Shown here one piece after another: positions 10,566-19,815 of a stretch of 64,000 nucleotides of DNA (the first letter of the stretch is position 1; each line of letters starts with the position of its first letter). Location of the stretch: positions 62,001 to 126,000 of the forward strand of contig JASKOM010000002.1 in NCBI GenBank assembly GCA_030152305.1. The letters are read 5' to 3'. Position numbers and translations under genes: made by a program. Origin of the DNA: Campylobacterota bacterium. Lineage in GTDB: Bacteria > Campylobacterota > Campylobacteria > Campylobacterales > Thiovulaceae. The notes beneath the pieces were generated by a model, which had not been told where the DNA came from, did not search any database, and worked only from the letters and a program-made list of their open reading frames with translations.

Positions 10566-10970
10566 ATGTTACCAAAATATGTTGTTCTAAATGTAAAATG
10601 TGATAGAAAATACCAAATTCGTTTAACACCTTCTCAAAGAAAACTTCTTCATCTCCTCGATATTGAAATGTCAAGTAAAAACCCGAATTTAAAATGCTTC
10701 ATCGAATGTGAGCATGATGTTTTTTCTTTTAAATTTAGTCATGAACTATTTAAAGTTCATCATATTTGTATGTCAACTGATGAACTTTTTCCAAAAATTG
10801 AAAAATTCAGAGAATCGTTTAGATATCTTGAATGTGATTTATCTTCGACTTCAGAACAAAGTTCAAGATGTTCTGATGGATTTGATTATGTAAAAGCTGA
10901 AAAACAAGAAAAAGACAAAGTTAAAAATAGATTTGCTTCATACATAGTTAGTTTATGCGGTTCTTATTAA
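10566..10970 (+). CDS. Hypothetical protein
   Basis: ORF from the ATG at 10566 just after a GGAGG-type RBS; no family recognised. Confidence 0.6.
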   Translation: MLPKYVVLNVKCDRKYQIRLTPSQRKLLHLLDIEMSSKNPNLKCFIECEHDVFSFKFSHELFKVHHICMSTDELFPKIEKFRESFRYLECDLSSTSEQSSRCSDGFDYVKAEKQEKDKVKNRFASYIVSLCGSY

Positions 10971-11009
10971 TTATCTATTTAAATAAAATAATAAAAAAGT
11001 AGCTAATAT

Positions 11010-11390
11010 ATGCAAATTAGAATTTATTATGAAGACACTGATATAAGTGGTTATGTTTATCATGCTAATTATTTAAAATTTTGCGAAAGAGCAAGAAGTG
11101 AATTGTTTTTCTCGAACGGTTTATCTCCAATTAACGGAGAGTTTCATTTTGTTGTTCGCAAAATAATAGAAGCTGATTTTTTAAAAAGTGCAAAATTTGG
11201 AGATTTATTAAATATTAAAACAACTGTTTTAGAAATCAAAGGTGCCTCGATAATTTTATTGCAACAAATTTTACGAGAAAATGAACTTATTTTTTCTGCA
11301 AGAATTATTCTTGCACATCTAAAAAATGATCGGGTTTCTAAAATGGATTCAAAGATGGTTGAGTTTTTTAAGTTGTTTCAAAACCCGTAG
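11010..11390 (+). CDS. ybgC: YbgC-family acyl-CoA thioesterase
   Basis: IRIYYEDTDISGYVYHANYLKFCERARSE hot-dog thioesterase motif. Confidence 0.92.
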   Translation: MQIRIYYEDTDISGYVYHANYLKFCERARSELFFSNGLSPINGEFHFVVRKIIEADFLKSAKFGDLLNIKTTVLEIKGASIILLQQILRENELIFSARIILAHLKNDRVSKMDSKMVEFFKLFQNP

Positions 11391-11407
11391 TTAATTAACC
11401 ACGGGTT
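11382..11407. terminator. Bidirectional terminator-like hairpin
   Basis: AACCCGT-agttaattaacc-ACGGGTT between converging ybgC and hemE. Confidence 0.75.
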
Positions 11408-11418
11408 ATAAAAAATAA

Positions 11419-12453
11419 TTATTTTTTTCGAGTTTTATTTTGAACAAGTTTGACTAAATATTTTACATTTTCTCGATCTAAATCAGGCAACATGCCATGA
11501 CCTAAATTAAAAATATGTCTTTTGCCATTTGTAATTTTTAGAATTTCATCAATTCCTGAATCGATTGCTTCTCGCGAATATAATCTTGACGGTTCGAGAT
11601 TGCCTTGTAAAACATAACGATCGCCTAATTTTTCATGAGCTAACCTCATCGGAGTTCCCCAATCAACACCAAAAACATCAAAATCACCATCGATTTTATC
11701 GAGATAAGCACCAATGCCTTTTGGAAATAAAATAATTGGAATTTCTGGATATTTCTTTTTCAAATTAGCTGATATTTTTTTCATGTAATTCCAGCTAAAT
11801 TCGAAATATGCACTTTCTTCAAGAGCTGAAGCCCAACTATCAAAAATCTGAATCGCATCTGCACCAGCTTTTATCTGATTTTCAAGATATTCTTCAACGA
11901 CAATCGATAATTTGTTTAATAATTTATGCATATAATCAGGGTTTTGATAAATTACTTTTTTAACTTTTGAATAAGTTTTCGTTCCTTCACCTTCGATCAT
12001 ATATGTCGCTAAAGTCCATGGACTTCCAGCAAAACCGATTAAAGCTTTATTTTCAGGCAATTTATTTTTAACTATTTTTATCGTTTCATAAACATAATTT
12101 AATTTTTGCGAAGCTGACATATCGAGATTTTCCAAATCTTCATCAGTTTGTAACGGCTTAGAAAATTGAGGACCTTCACCAGTTAAAAAATTTAATTCCA
12201 TTCCCATTTCGTTTGGAACGACTAATATATCAGAAAATAAAATCGCTGAATCAACTCCAAGAATATCAACAGGCTGTAATGTAACTTCAGCTGAAAGTTC
12301 TGGATTATGGCAAAGATCTAAAAATGAACCTGCTTTTTTACGAACAGCCATATATTCACTTAGATATCTACCAGCTTGTCGCATTAACCAAACGGGTGTA
12401 TATTCTGTTTCTCGACCAAAACATGCTTCGATAAATATTTTTTTTGTTGCCAT
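11419..12453 (-). CDS. hemE: Uroporphyrinogen decarboxylase
   Basis: [41 protein letters not shown]. Confidence 0.97.
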   Translation of the reverse strand: MATKKIFIEACFGRETEYTPVWLMRQAGRYLSEYMAVRKKAGSFLDLCHNPELSAEVTLQPVDILGVDSAILFSDILVVPNEMGMELNFLTGEGPQFSKPLQTDEDLENLDMSASQKLNYVYETIKIVKNKLPENKALIGFAGSPWTLATYMIEGEGTKTYSKVKKVIYQNPDYMHKLLNKLSIVVEEYLENQIKAGADAIQIFDSWASALEESAYFEFSWNYMKKISANLKKKYPEIPIILFPKGIGAYLDKIDGDFDVFGVDWGTPMRLAHEKLGDRYVLQGNLEPSRLYSREAIDSGIDEILKITNGKRHIFNLGHGMLPDLDRENVKYLVKLVQNKTRKK

Positions 12454-12457
12454 TATT

Positions 12458-13003
12458 TTAATGATGCCCTCCGCCGACTTTACTTAAAAAGAAAAGCCCA
12501 CCAGCAAGAGCCGTAATCGAAACTGCAAAATATAACATTTCAAGCGGAGTTGTAAAACTTGTGTGAAGAACTTTTTGGAAAAAGCTAACAACAAGAACCA
12601 TTACGATAACTTTTGCAATTTTGTCTTTTAATTGATCAAGCGAATAAATCGTTAAGACTTTATTTTTATTTGATTGATTAGATGCTTCGTCGATTTCAGA
12701 TATAAATAATTCGTATAAACCAAAAGCAAAAATTAATAAAACAACAGCGATGAGATAAAGATCAACTGCTCCGATAATTCCAGCTACGATTTTTTCATGA
12801 AAACCTTCAGGATGAACATGATGTAATATATTTGAAATAGTCTCTTTTGTAACATCGTAAATATCCATACTTGCAACAATAAATAAAATTATCGAGCCCA
12901 TTAAACCAAAAACAACGGCTAATAAAACGACCATTCGAGATCGCCAAATAACCCATTCGAACATTTCTTCTAATTTATGAAGCATTAATTTTTCTCGATC
13001 CAT
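12458..13003 (-). CDS. YqhA family (UPF0114) membrane protein
   Basis: Multi-[25 protein letters not shown]-like motif. Confidence 0.85.
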   Translation of the reverse strand: MDREKLMLHKLEEMFEWVIWRSRMVVLLAVVFGLMGSIILFIVASMDIYDVTKETISNILHHVHPEGFHEKIVAGIIGAVDLYLIAVVLLIFAFGLYELFISEIDEASNQSNKNKVLTIYSLDQLKDKIAKVIVMVLVVSFFQKVLHTSFTTPLEMLYFAVSITALAGGLFFLSKVGGGHH

Positions 13004-14007
13004 TTTTGAGCAATTCGAACAGCATTTGTCGCCGCACCAACTCGTAAATTATCAGCAACAACCCATAAATGTAAAACATTTTCTCGATATAAATCTCGTC
13101 GAATTCGACCAACAAAAGTTTCATTTTTTTCTGTTGCAACGATTGGCATTGGATATTCGCTATCTTTTGGTTCATCGATAACAATAATATTTGGCGAATT
13201 TCTTAAAATTTCTCGAGCTTCATTTGCATCAACTTTATTTTTAAAAGTTACAGTAATATTTTCAGAATGACCTCTTAAAACTGGAACACGAACACAAGTT
13301 GCTGAAACTTCGAAATTTTTGCCCATAATTTTTTGAGATTCGAAAACCATTTTTTCTTCTTCTTTTGTATATTGACTAGGCATAAATTTATCAATTTGTG
13401 GAATAACATTAAAAGCTATTCGATGAGGAAAAGCTTTATGTTTTGAATCATCAAGTTGAAAATTAAAAAAGTCTTGAAGTTGAGCAACTAATTCTTCCAT
13501 TGCTTTTCGACCAGCTCCAGAAGTTGCTTGATAAGTCGAAACATCGATTCGTTCGATATCATATTTTTTATCAAGCGGATTTAAAGCTTGAACCATTTGA
13601 ATAGTTGAACAATTTGGATTTGCGATAATTCCTCGATTTTTCCAAAGGTCAATATCTTGCGGATTAACTTCAGGAACAACAAGCGGAATTTCTTTAACCA
13701 TTCTGAAATGACTTGTATTATCTATTACAACTGCTCCAGCTTCAACAGCAAACGGTGCATATTTAGCCGAAATTGAACCACCAGCTGAAAAAAGAGCAAT
13801 TTGAATACCGTGTTCAACAAATGATTTTTCTGTTAATTCATAAACATGATGTTGATCATTCATAAATTCAACTGTGCTTCCAGCACTATTTGCACTTGCA
13901 AGTGGAACTAATCTTGAAATAGGAAAATTAACTTCTTCGAGAACTCGTAACATTTCTTCGCCAACGGCACCAGTGGCACCAACAACGGCAACGACATATT
14001 TTTTCAT
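12985..14007 (-). CDS. asd: Aspartate-semialdehyde dehydrogenase
   Basis: VVGATGAVGEEMLRVLEE, NPNCSTIQMV active-site Cys, VPVLRGHSENITV. Confidence 0.96.
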   Translation of the reverse strand: MKKYVVAVVGATGAVGEEMLRVLEEVNFPISRLVPLASANSAGSTVEFMNDQHHVYELTEKSFVEHGIQIALFSAGGSISAKYAPFAVEAGAVVIDNTSHFRMVKEIPLVVPEVNPQDIDLWKNRGIIANPNCSTIQMVQALNPLDKKYDIERIDVSTYQATSGAGRKAMEELVAQLQDFFNFQLDDSKHKAFPHRIAFNVIPQIDKFMPSQYTKEEEKMVFESQKIMGKNFEVSATCVRVPVLRGHSENITVTFKNKVDANEAREILRNSPNIIVIDEPKDSEYPMPIVATEKNETFVGRIRRDLYRENVLHLWVVADNLRVGAATNAVRIAQKWIEKN

Positions 14008-14195
14008 ATCTAGTCTACCTTTAAAAATATAGATTTTATCGATATTTTAGCAAAAAAATAGTTATATAGTTTATGACATTAACAAAAATAATTTAATTAT
14101 TAAATTGATAACAGATTTCATATTAAGCTTATTTTAATTTATTAACGGTTAATCTTGCTATGTTAAATTTGATAAGGAATCTCAATGTAGATATG

Positions 14196-14234
14196 TTTGT
14201 CAAAATAGAAAGTGAATTCATGCAACAAGAAAAT
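14196..14234. repeat. 39-bp direct repeat copy 1 (duplicated start of feoA)
   Basis: tttgtcaaaatagaaagtgaattcatgcaacaagaaaat, identical to 19552-19590. Confidence 0.95.
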
Positions 14235-14324
14235 AAAAAACACAAATTTCCTATCTCCATAAATTAATTCATGATGACAGGTTTGTTAAAATTTGATAAT
14301 TAATTTAAAAAAGGAGTTGTGTAA

Positions 14325-17300
14325 ATGGCTGATGAAACTTTTTCAGATGAGCAGTTAAAAGCTGTAAATAACAATTCAAAACATATTCTTGTTACAGCAC
14401 GAGCTTGGAAGTGGAAAAACAAAAGTTCTTGTAGCTAGAGCTGAACGATTATAAAAAAATAATCCTACAAATTCAGTAATTATTTCGCTTTTAATAATAA
14501 AGCCGTCGATGAAATAAACGAGCGAATTGGTTTTAAAATTGCCGAAACTTTTCATAGTTTTGCAAATAGACTTTATCCAGTTGTTAGAGATTTAAATGAT
14601 AAATCTTTGACAAAAGATGATTTTGCAAATATGTTAGATAATGCAACTATGCAAATGAAATCAAAAGATGTTGCGATGCTTAAACATGTTTTAATTGATG
14701 AATTTCAAGATTTTACAGAACTGTTTTATAATCTAGTTGATAAAATTAGAAGCTTAAACAACAGTGTTAATATATTTGCTGTTGGTGATGATTGGCAATC
14801 GATTAATAGTTTTGCTGGAGCAAATACACAATATTTTAAACAGTTTGAGAAATTCTTTTCGAATCCTGAAAAGCTTTTTTTGAGAAATAATTATCGAAGC
14901 AAACATGAAATTGTCAAGTTTGCAAATTCGATTATGGGATCAAGTAACGATAATATCGCTATTCAAAATGGTGGTTTTGTTGAACATATATCAATATTTG
15001 ATTATATTGATATGCTGAATAATATAAATGAACTTCTTAAAAGTCATCAAAATGTTACAGGCACAATTGCAATTATCACTCGAACAAACGATGAAATAGC
15101 AGATTTAAAAAGATATGTTAAAAATAAAGAGGTTTCTATAATGACAGCTCATTCATCAAAAGGGCTTCAATTTGACACTGTTTTTGTTCTTGTTGATACA
15201 ATAGGTAAATCATTTACAAATTATAAAACTGGAGAAATTACTGATTTCTGTTTTGACAGAGAACCTGAACTTTTTTATGTGGCTTTAACTCGTGCAAAAA
15301 CAAATCTTTTTGTTTGCAGATTTAACCAAACTGAAGATAAATCTTGGAAACCAAAAACACATTTTGTAACTAATGAATATATTTGGGATGGTAAATACAC
15401 TGGTTTAATATATTATAGAAAGAATCAAGTAGAGCTTTTTAAAGATTTTAAACAGAAATTTATTCAGCAACAAATTAAAGATGAATTTGAAACAAAAGCA
15501 CAATTTGAAGTCAGAATTGAATCTGAATCATTAAATCGTTATTTAGATTATCAAAAAATGTCTATGATCTATAATGCTGATAATATGATTTTTGATATTA
15601 TAATCGCGACTTACTATAATCCAACTCCATTATCGTTTAATATGGATGTTGCTATGAATCTTGCAAAAGATTTTAAAAATCAAGTTAAATCTTTTACAGT
15701 TCGTTTTAATCAAGATTTTGAAATTATTGAGATATTTACATATTTTATAAATGTAAAATATGAGGGCAAAACTTTTAAAGCCAATTGGTTTGCAGAACTT
15801 CAAAAAGCAGTTCAGTCTCAAATTGAACAGCAAAAAGCTGAAGAACTTCGCAAACAAAAAGAAGAAAACACACAACGATTAATTCCAGCAGTCGAAAAAA
15901 GTAATATAGACGAAATCAAAAGACTTTTATTAAATGTTGACATAAACATAAAAAATAATAGTGGTGAAACAGCTTTAATTTATGCTTCTCGATATGGAAA
16001 AGTTGAAATAGTCAAAATGCTTATCGAAGCAAAAGCCGATTTGAATATCAAAGATAAAAGTGGCGAAAATGTTCTTGATTACCTTTTTGAATATAATCAA
16101 GAACATTTTGAATTTAATCGCTTTAAATATGAACAAATTATCGATATCATAAAAACGATAATCACATCAAAGTCTGACTTGAAAGTAAAAGATAAAGATG
16201 GTAAAAATATTCTTGATTATCTTTTTGAATATAATCGTTTTAAACCTGAACAAATTATCGATGTTATTAAGATGATGGTTACAGCAAAAGCTGATTTAAA
16301 CATAAAAGATAAAGATGGTAAAAATATTCTTGATTATCTTTTTATTAAACAGGATCAATTTAAACCTAAACAAATTATCGATATCATCAAAACGATGGTT
16401 ACAGCAAAAGCCGATTTGAATATTCAAGATCGCAATAGTTGGACAGCTTTAATTTATGCTTCTGAAAAAGGATATGCTGAAATAGTCAAAATGCTTATCG
16501 AAACAAAAGTTGATTTAAACATAAAAGATAAAGATGGTGGAACAGCTTTAATTTATGCTTTGCAAAATGGAAAAGTTGAAATAGTCAAAATGCTTATTGA
16601 AGCAAAAACTGATATCAACATAAAAGACAAAGATAGTAAAACTGCTTTGATTTTTGCTTCTGAAAAAGGATATGTTGAAATAGTCAAAATGCTTATTGAA
16701 TCTGGGGCTGATATAAACATTAAAGATAAAGACGGTAAAACAGCTTTGATTTTTGCTTCTGAAAAAGGATATGTTGAAATAGTCAAAATGCTTATTGAAG
16801 CAAAAACTGATTTGAATGTTCAAGATAATTCTTATAAAAAAACAGCTTTGATTTTTGCTTCTGAAAAAGGATATGTTGAAATAGTCAAAATGCTTATTGA
16901 AGCAAAAACTGATTTGAATGTTCAAGATAATTCTTATAAAAAAACAGCTTTGATTTTTGCTTCTGAAAAAGGATATGCTGAAATAGTCAAAATGCTTATC
17001 GAAACAAAAGTTGATTTAAACATAAAAAATAATAGTGGTGAAACAGCTTTGATTTTTGCTTCTAAATATTATGGCAAATCTGAAATAGTCAAAATGCTGA
17101 TCGAAGCAAAAGCTGATGTGAATGTTCAAGATAATTATTATAAAAAAACAGCTTTAATTTATGCTTCCGCAAATGGACATAAAGATATAGTCAAAATGCT
17201 TATCGAAGCAAAAGCCGATTTGAATATTCAAGATCGCAATAGTTGGACAGCTTTACTTTATGCTTCTGAAAAAGGATATGCTGAAATAGTCAAAATGCTT

Positions 17301-18221
17301 ATCGAAGCAAAAGCTGATGTAAACATAAAAGACAAAAGTGGCAAAAATGTTCTTGATTATCTTTTTGAATCTAATCGTTTTAAACATGAACAAATTATCG
17401 ATGTTATTAAAACGATGATCACATCAAAGTCTGATGTAAACATAAAAGACAAAAGTGGCAAAAATGTTCTTGATTATCTTTTTGAATCTAATCGTTTTAA
17501 ACATGAACAAATTATCGATGTTATTAAAACGATGATCACATCAAAGTCTGATGTAAACATAAAAGACAAAAGTGGCAAAAATGTTCTTGATTATCTTTTT
17601 GAATCTAATCGTTTTAAACATGAACAAATTATCGATGTTATTAAAACGATGATCACATCAAAATCTGATTTAAACATCAAAGACAAAAGTTGCAAAAATG
17701 TTCTTGATTATCTTTTTGAATCTAATCGCTTTAAACCTGAACAAATTATCGATATCGTTAAAACGATGATCACATCAAAGTCTGATTTAAACATCAAAGA
17801 CAAAAGTGGTAAAACAGCTTTATCTTTTGCTTCTGAACAGGGACATTTTGAAATAGTCAAAATGCTTATCGAAGCAAAAGCTGATTTAAATATCAAAGAT
17901 AATAATGGTAAAACAGCTTTAATGTATGATTCTTACAATGGCAAATCTGAAATAGTCACAATGCTTATTGATGCACAAACTGATTTGAATATTCAAGACA
18001 AAGATGGTAGAACAGCTTTAAGCTATGCTATTAAAAACAAAAATGTTGAAATAGCAAAAATATTAATCAATGCTGGATCTAATGTTGAAGAATCACATAA
18101 ACAATTAGCAATAGATTATGGTGTTCATTATAAATTATTTGGCTTTACAAAAAAACAATATGGCTTGATAATCACAGGTGCTATTTCTGGAATTGCAGGA
18201 CTTATATATTATTTCATGTAA
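14325..18221 (+). pseudogene. UvrD-like superfamily 1 helicase fused to a long ankyrin-repeat domain; N-terminal region disrupted
   Basis: Frames joined by eye give MADETFSDEQLKAVNNNSKHILVTARA-GSGKTKVLVARAERL*KNNPTNSV...NNKAVDEINERIG. Lesions: extra T at 14405/14406 in Walker A, in-frame TAA at 14452-14454, short T-run near 14489-14492. The open part is the 14607-18221 ORF (DEFQDF, GDDWQSIN, NYRSKHEI, TAHSSKGLQF, YVALTRAK, then many ANK repeats, then a C-terminal hydrophobic segment). Confidence 0.8.
17316..17666 (+). repeat. Three tandem 117-bp (39-aa) repeats inside the ankyrin region, with a diverged fourth copy following
   Basis: gatgtaaacataaaagac...acatcaaagtct units begin at 17316, 17433 and 17550; encode DVNIKDKSGKNVLDYLFESNRFKHEQIIDVIKTMITSKS. 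Confidence 0.9.
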
Positions 18222-18302
18222 TTAATCAAAACTTCAAATTAAATCATTCGTCATTCTGAAGCGAAACTCGTCGCCCTGAATTAATTTCAGGGTCTTTTCA
18301 AA

Positions 18303-19219
18303 TTAATTCACCACAGGATTATTTTCAAGTAATAAAAACTCAAAAAGTGTATTTTTAAATTCAAGTTGTTGTTTTGCTGTTGCGATATAAGGCTCGAATG
18401 CGATTGAAATTGTCGAAAGTTGAGCTTTTGCAATTTTATAAATTTGTTTGTAAGGAGTCTGTTTTGTCATTTCATCTTCGATAATTCGTTGAGCAATTAA
18501 TTCACATGAACTAACAACAGTTAAGTTTTCAACATTTAATTCATCTCGAAAATTAAATTGCTTATCTAATTTTTAAGATCTTCATCATTTAACTTGATTT
18601 CAGAAATTGCATTTTTTAATTTGCCAAAATCTTTATTTGTTTTTATTAAACCGAGACTTCGGTAAATTTCGATCGTAAAAATTAAATAATAACGGTCAGC
18701 ATTTTGACTTCCTTGCAATTTTGCATAAGTAATAAACGCTTTAATCATATCCGTAAAAGATCGTAGAATAATTTTGCCATTTCCGCGAACTTTGATTAAC
18801 TCAAGTTTTGGATTCTCTTTTTGTCGTTCTCGTTCGATTGCTTTTTCAACGGCTTCCTGAATAGCTTGTTGAATTTTTAAGTCGCAATATTCTTGCTCGA
18901 TCTTGAGAAAATAATTTTTGACTTCTTTGCCTTTTTCGGTCTCACTTATAAAAGCAATAAGTTTGGCGGTTTCAACTGTTAAAAAATATTCAATCGATGG
19001 TCTTCCACCTAAATTTAGGTTTTTCCCTTTTAGGGGAAAAACTTCCTGAACAATGATGTAATCGATGTTTTCATCAAACAAACCTCTTTTTATTTGATCT
19101 TTGATCCAGTCGGCAAACTTCTTTTTTACACCTAAAAACTTATGCAAATCTCTCGCTGAAACAGTTTGAGAATTCCCATCCCCTATTTTTTGAGGCACAA
19201 TTTGAATGATTTTCGTCAT
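18303..19219 (-). pseudogene. AntA/AntB-type phage antirepressor, apparently frameshifted
   Basis: ORF 18566-19219 has SARDLHKFLGVKKKFADWIKDQIKRGLFDENIDY. One more A in the run at 18570-18574 would read on as ...LDKQFNFRDELNVENLTVVSSCELIAQRIIEDEM...VVN* to 18303. Confidence 0.65.
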
Positions 19220-19261
19220 TTTTCGTTTGGTAATTTATTAAATTAAAATAAATTTTTTGGC

Positions 19262-19386
19262 TGAAGAGTTGCTAAGAAGTTACCAGTTTCGTAACATAAC
19301 TCTTCAAAATTTACTTCAGAAAGGCTTTCAAGCCGAATGACTTAAAAGCTTGAGCTATGTTACAGGCACTGGTAAGCCTTTTTGAA
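19262..19386. other. Imperfect long inverted repeat / structured RNA or MITE-like element
   Basis: gttaccagtttcgtaacataactc pairs imperfectly with gagctatgttacaggcactggtaag; nested small stems; T-run after GTAAGCC on + strand. Confidence 0.5.
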
Positions 19387-19448
19387 ATAAATTTATACAA
19401 AATAATTTAAAATTTTTTGATTTGAATTGTAGCAAAATTTTGAATTAG

Positions 19449-19471
19449 ATCCCGAAATAAATTCGGGATGA
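19449..19471. repeat. REP-like palindrome ATCCCGAA..TTCGGGATGAC
   Basis: atcccgaaataaattcgggatgac; related copies elsewhere in the window. Confidence 0.7.
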
Positions 19472-19551
19472 CTTGTTTCGTTTTAAATTTTAATTTTTAT
19501 TTGATATTTATTTTCATATTAAGCAAAAATTAATTTTTCAATTGATATTAT

Positions 19552-19590
19552 TTTGTCAAAATAGAAAGTGAATTCATGCAACAAGAAAAT
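19552..19590. repeat. 39-bp direct repeat copy 2 (RBS and start of feoA)
   Basis: Identical to 14196-14234. Confidence 0.95.
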
Positions 19591-19815
19591 TCAAAAAAAA
19601 CTATTTATGAATTAAAAAAAAATGATAAAACGAAAGTTTTAAATGTTAATGGCAAAGGTGCAATTCATGAAAGATTCGTTTCATTTGGAATTGTTCGCGG
19701 AGCTGATATCGAAGTTAAAAATTGCAATGTAACTCGCGATAATATCGAGATTCTCGTCAATGGAACTTTTATTGCTCTTCGCAAAGAAGAAGCCAAACTT
19801 GTGGAGGTAATATGA
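19576..19815 (+). CDS. feoA: FeoA family ferrous iron transport protein
   Basis: Small FeoA-type SH3-like protein directly upstream of feoB. Confidence 0.9.
   Translation: MQQENSKKTIYELKKNDKTKVLNVNGKGAIHERFVSFGIVRGADIEVKNCNVTRDNIEILVNGTFIALRKEEAKLVEVI

Noticed and set aside
14260-14324. Similarity between the region upstream of the helicase and upstream of the caspase gene (gatgacaggttt...ttgttaaaatttgat...aaggagt)
   Set aside because: Short, AT-rich and partly REP-derived; could be a shared repeat remnant or promoter context, too weak to call.
16548-16925. Antisense 125-aa repetitive ORF
   Set aside because: Exact antisense of the ankyrin repeats; its repetition is inherited from the sense strand.
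17316-17666. CRISPR-array interpretation of the tandem repeats
   Set aside because: Units are contiguous without unique spacers, lie in frame and encode ankyrin-like protein.
19262-19386. Integron attC site
   Set aside because: Ends do not match the RYYYAAC/GTTRRRY core-site consensus and no integrase is seen.
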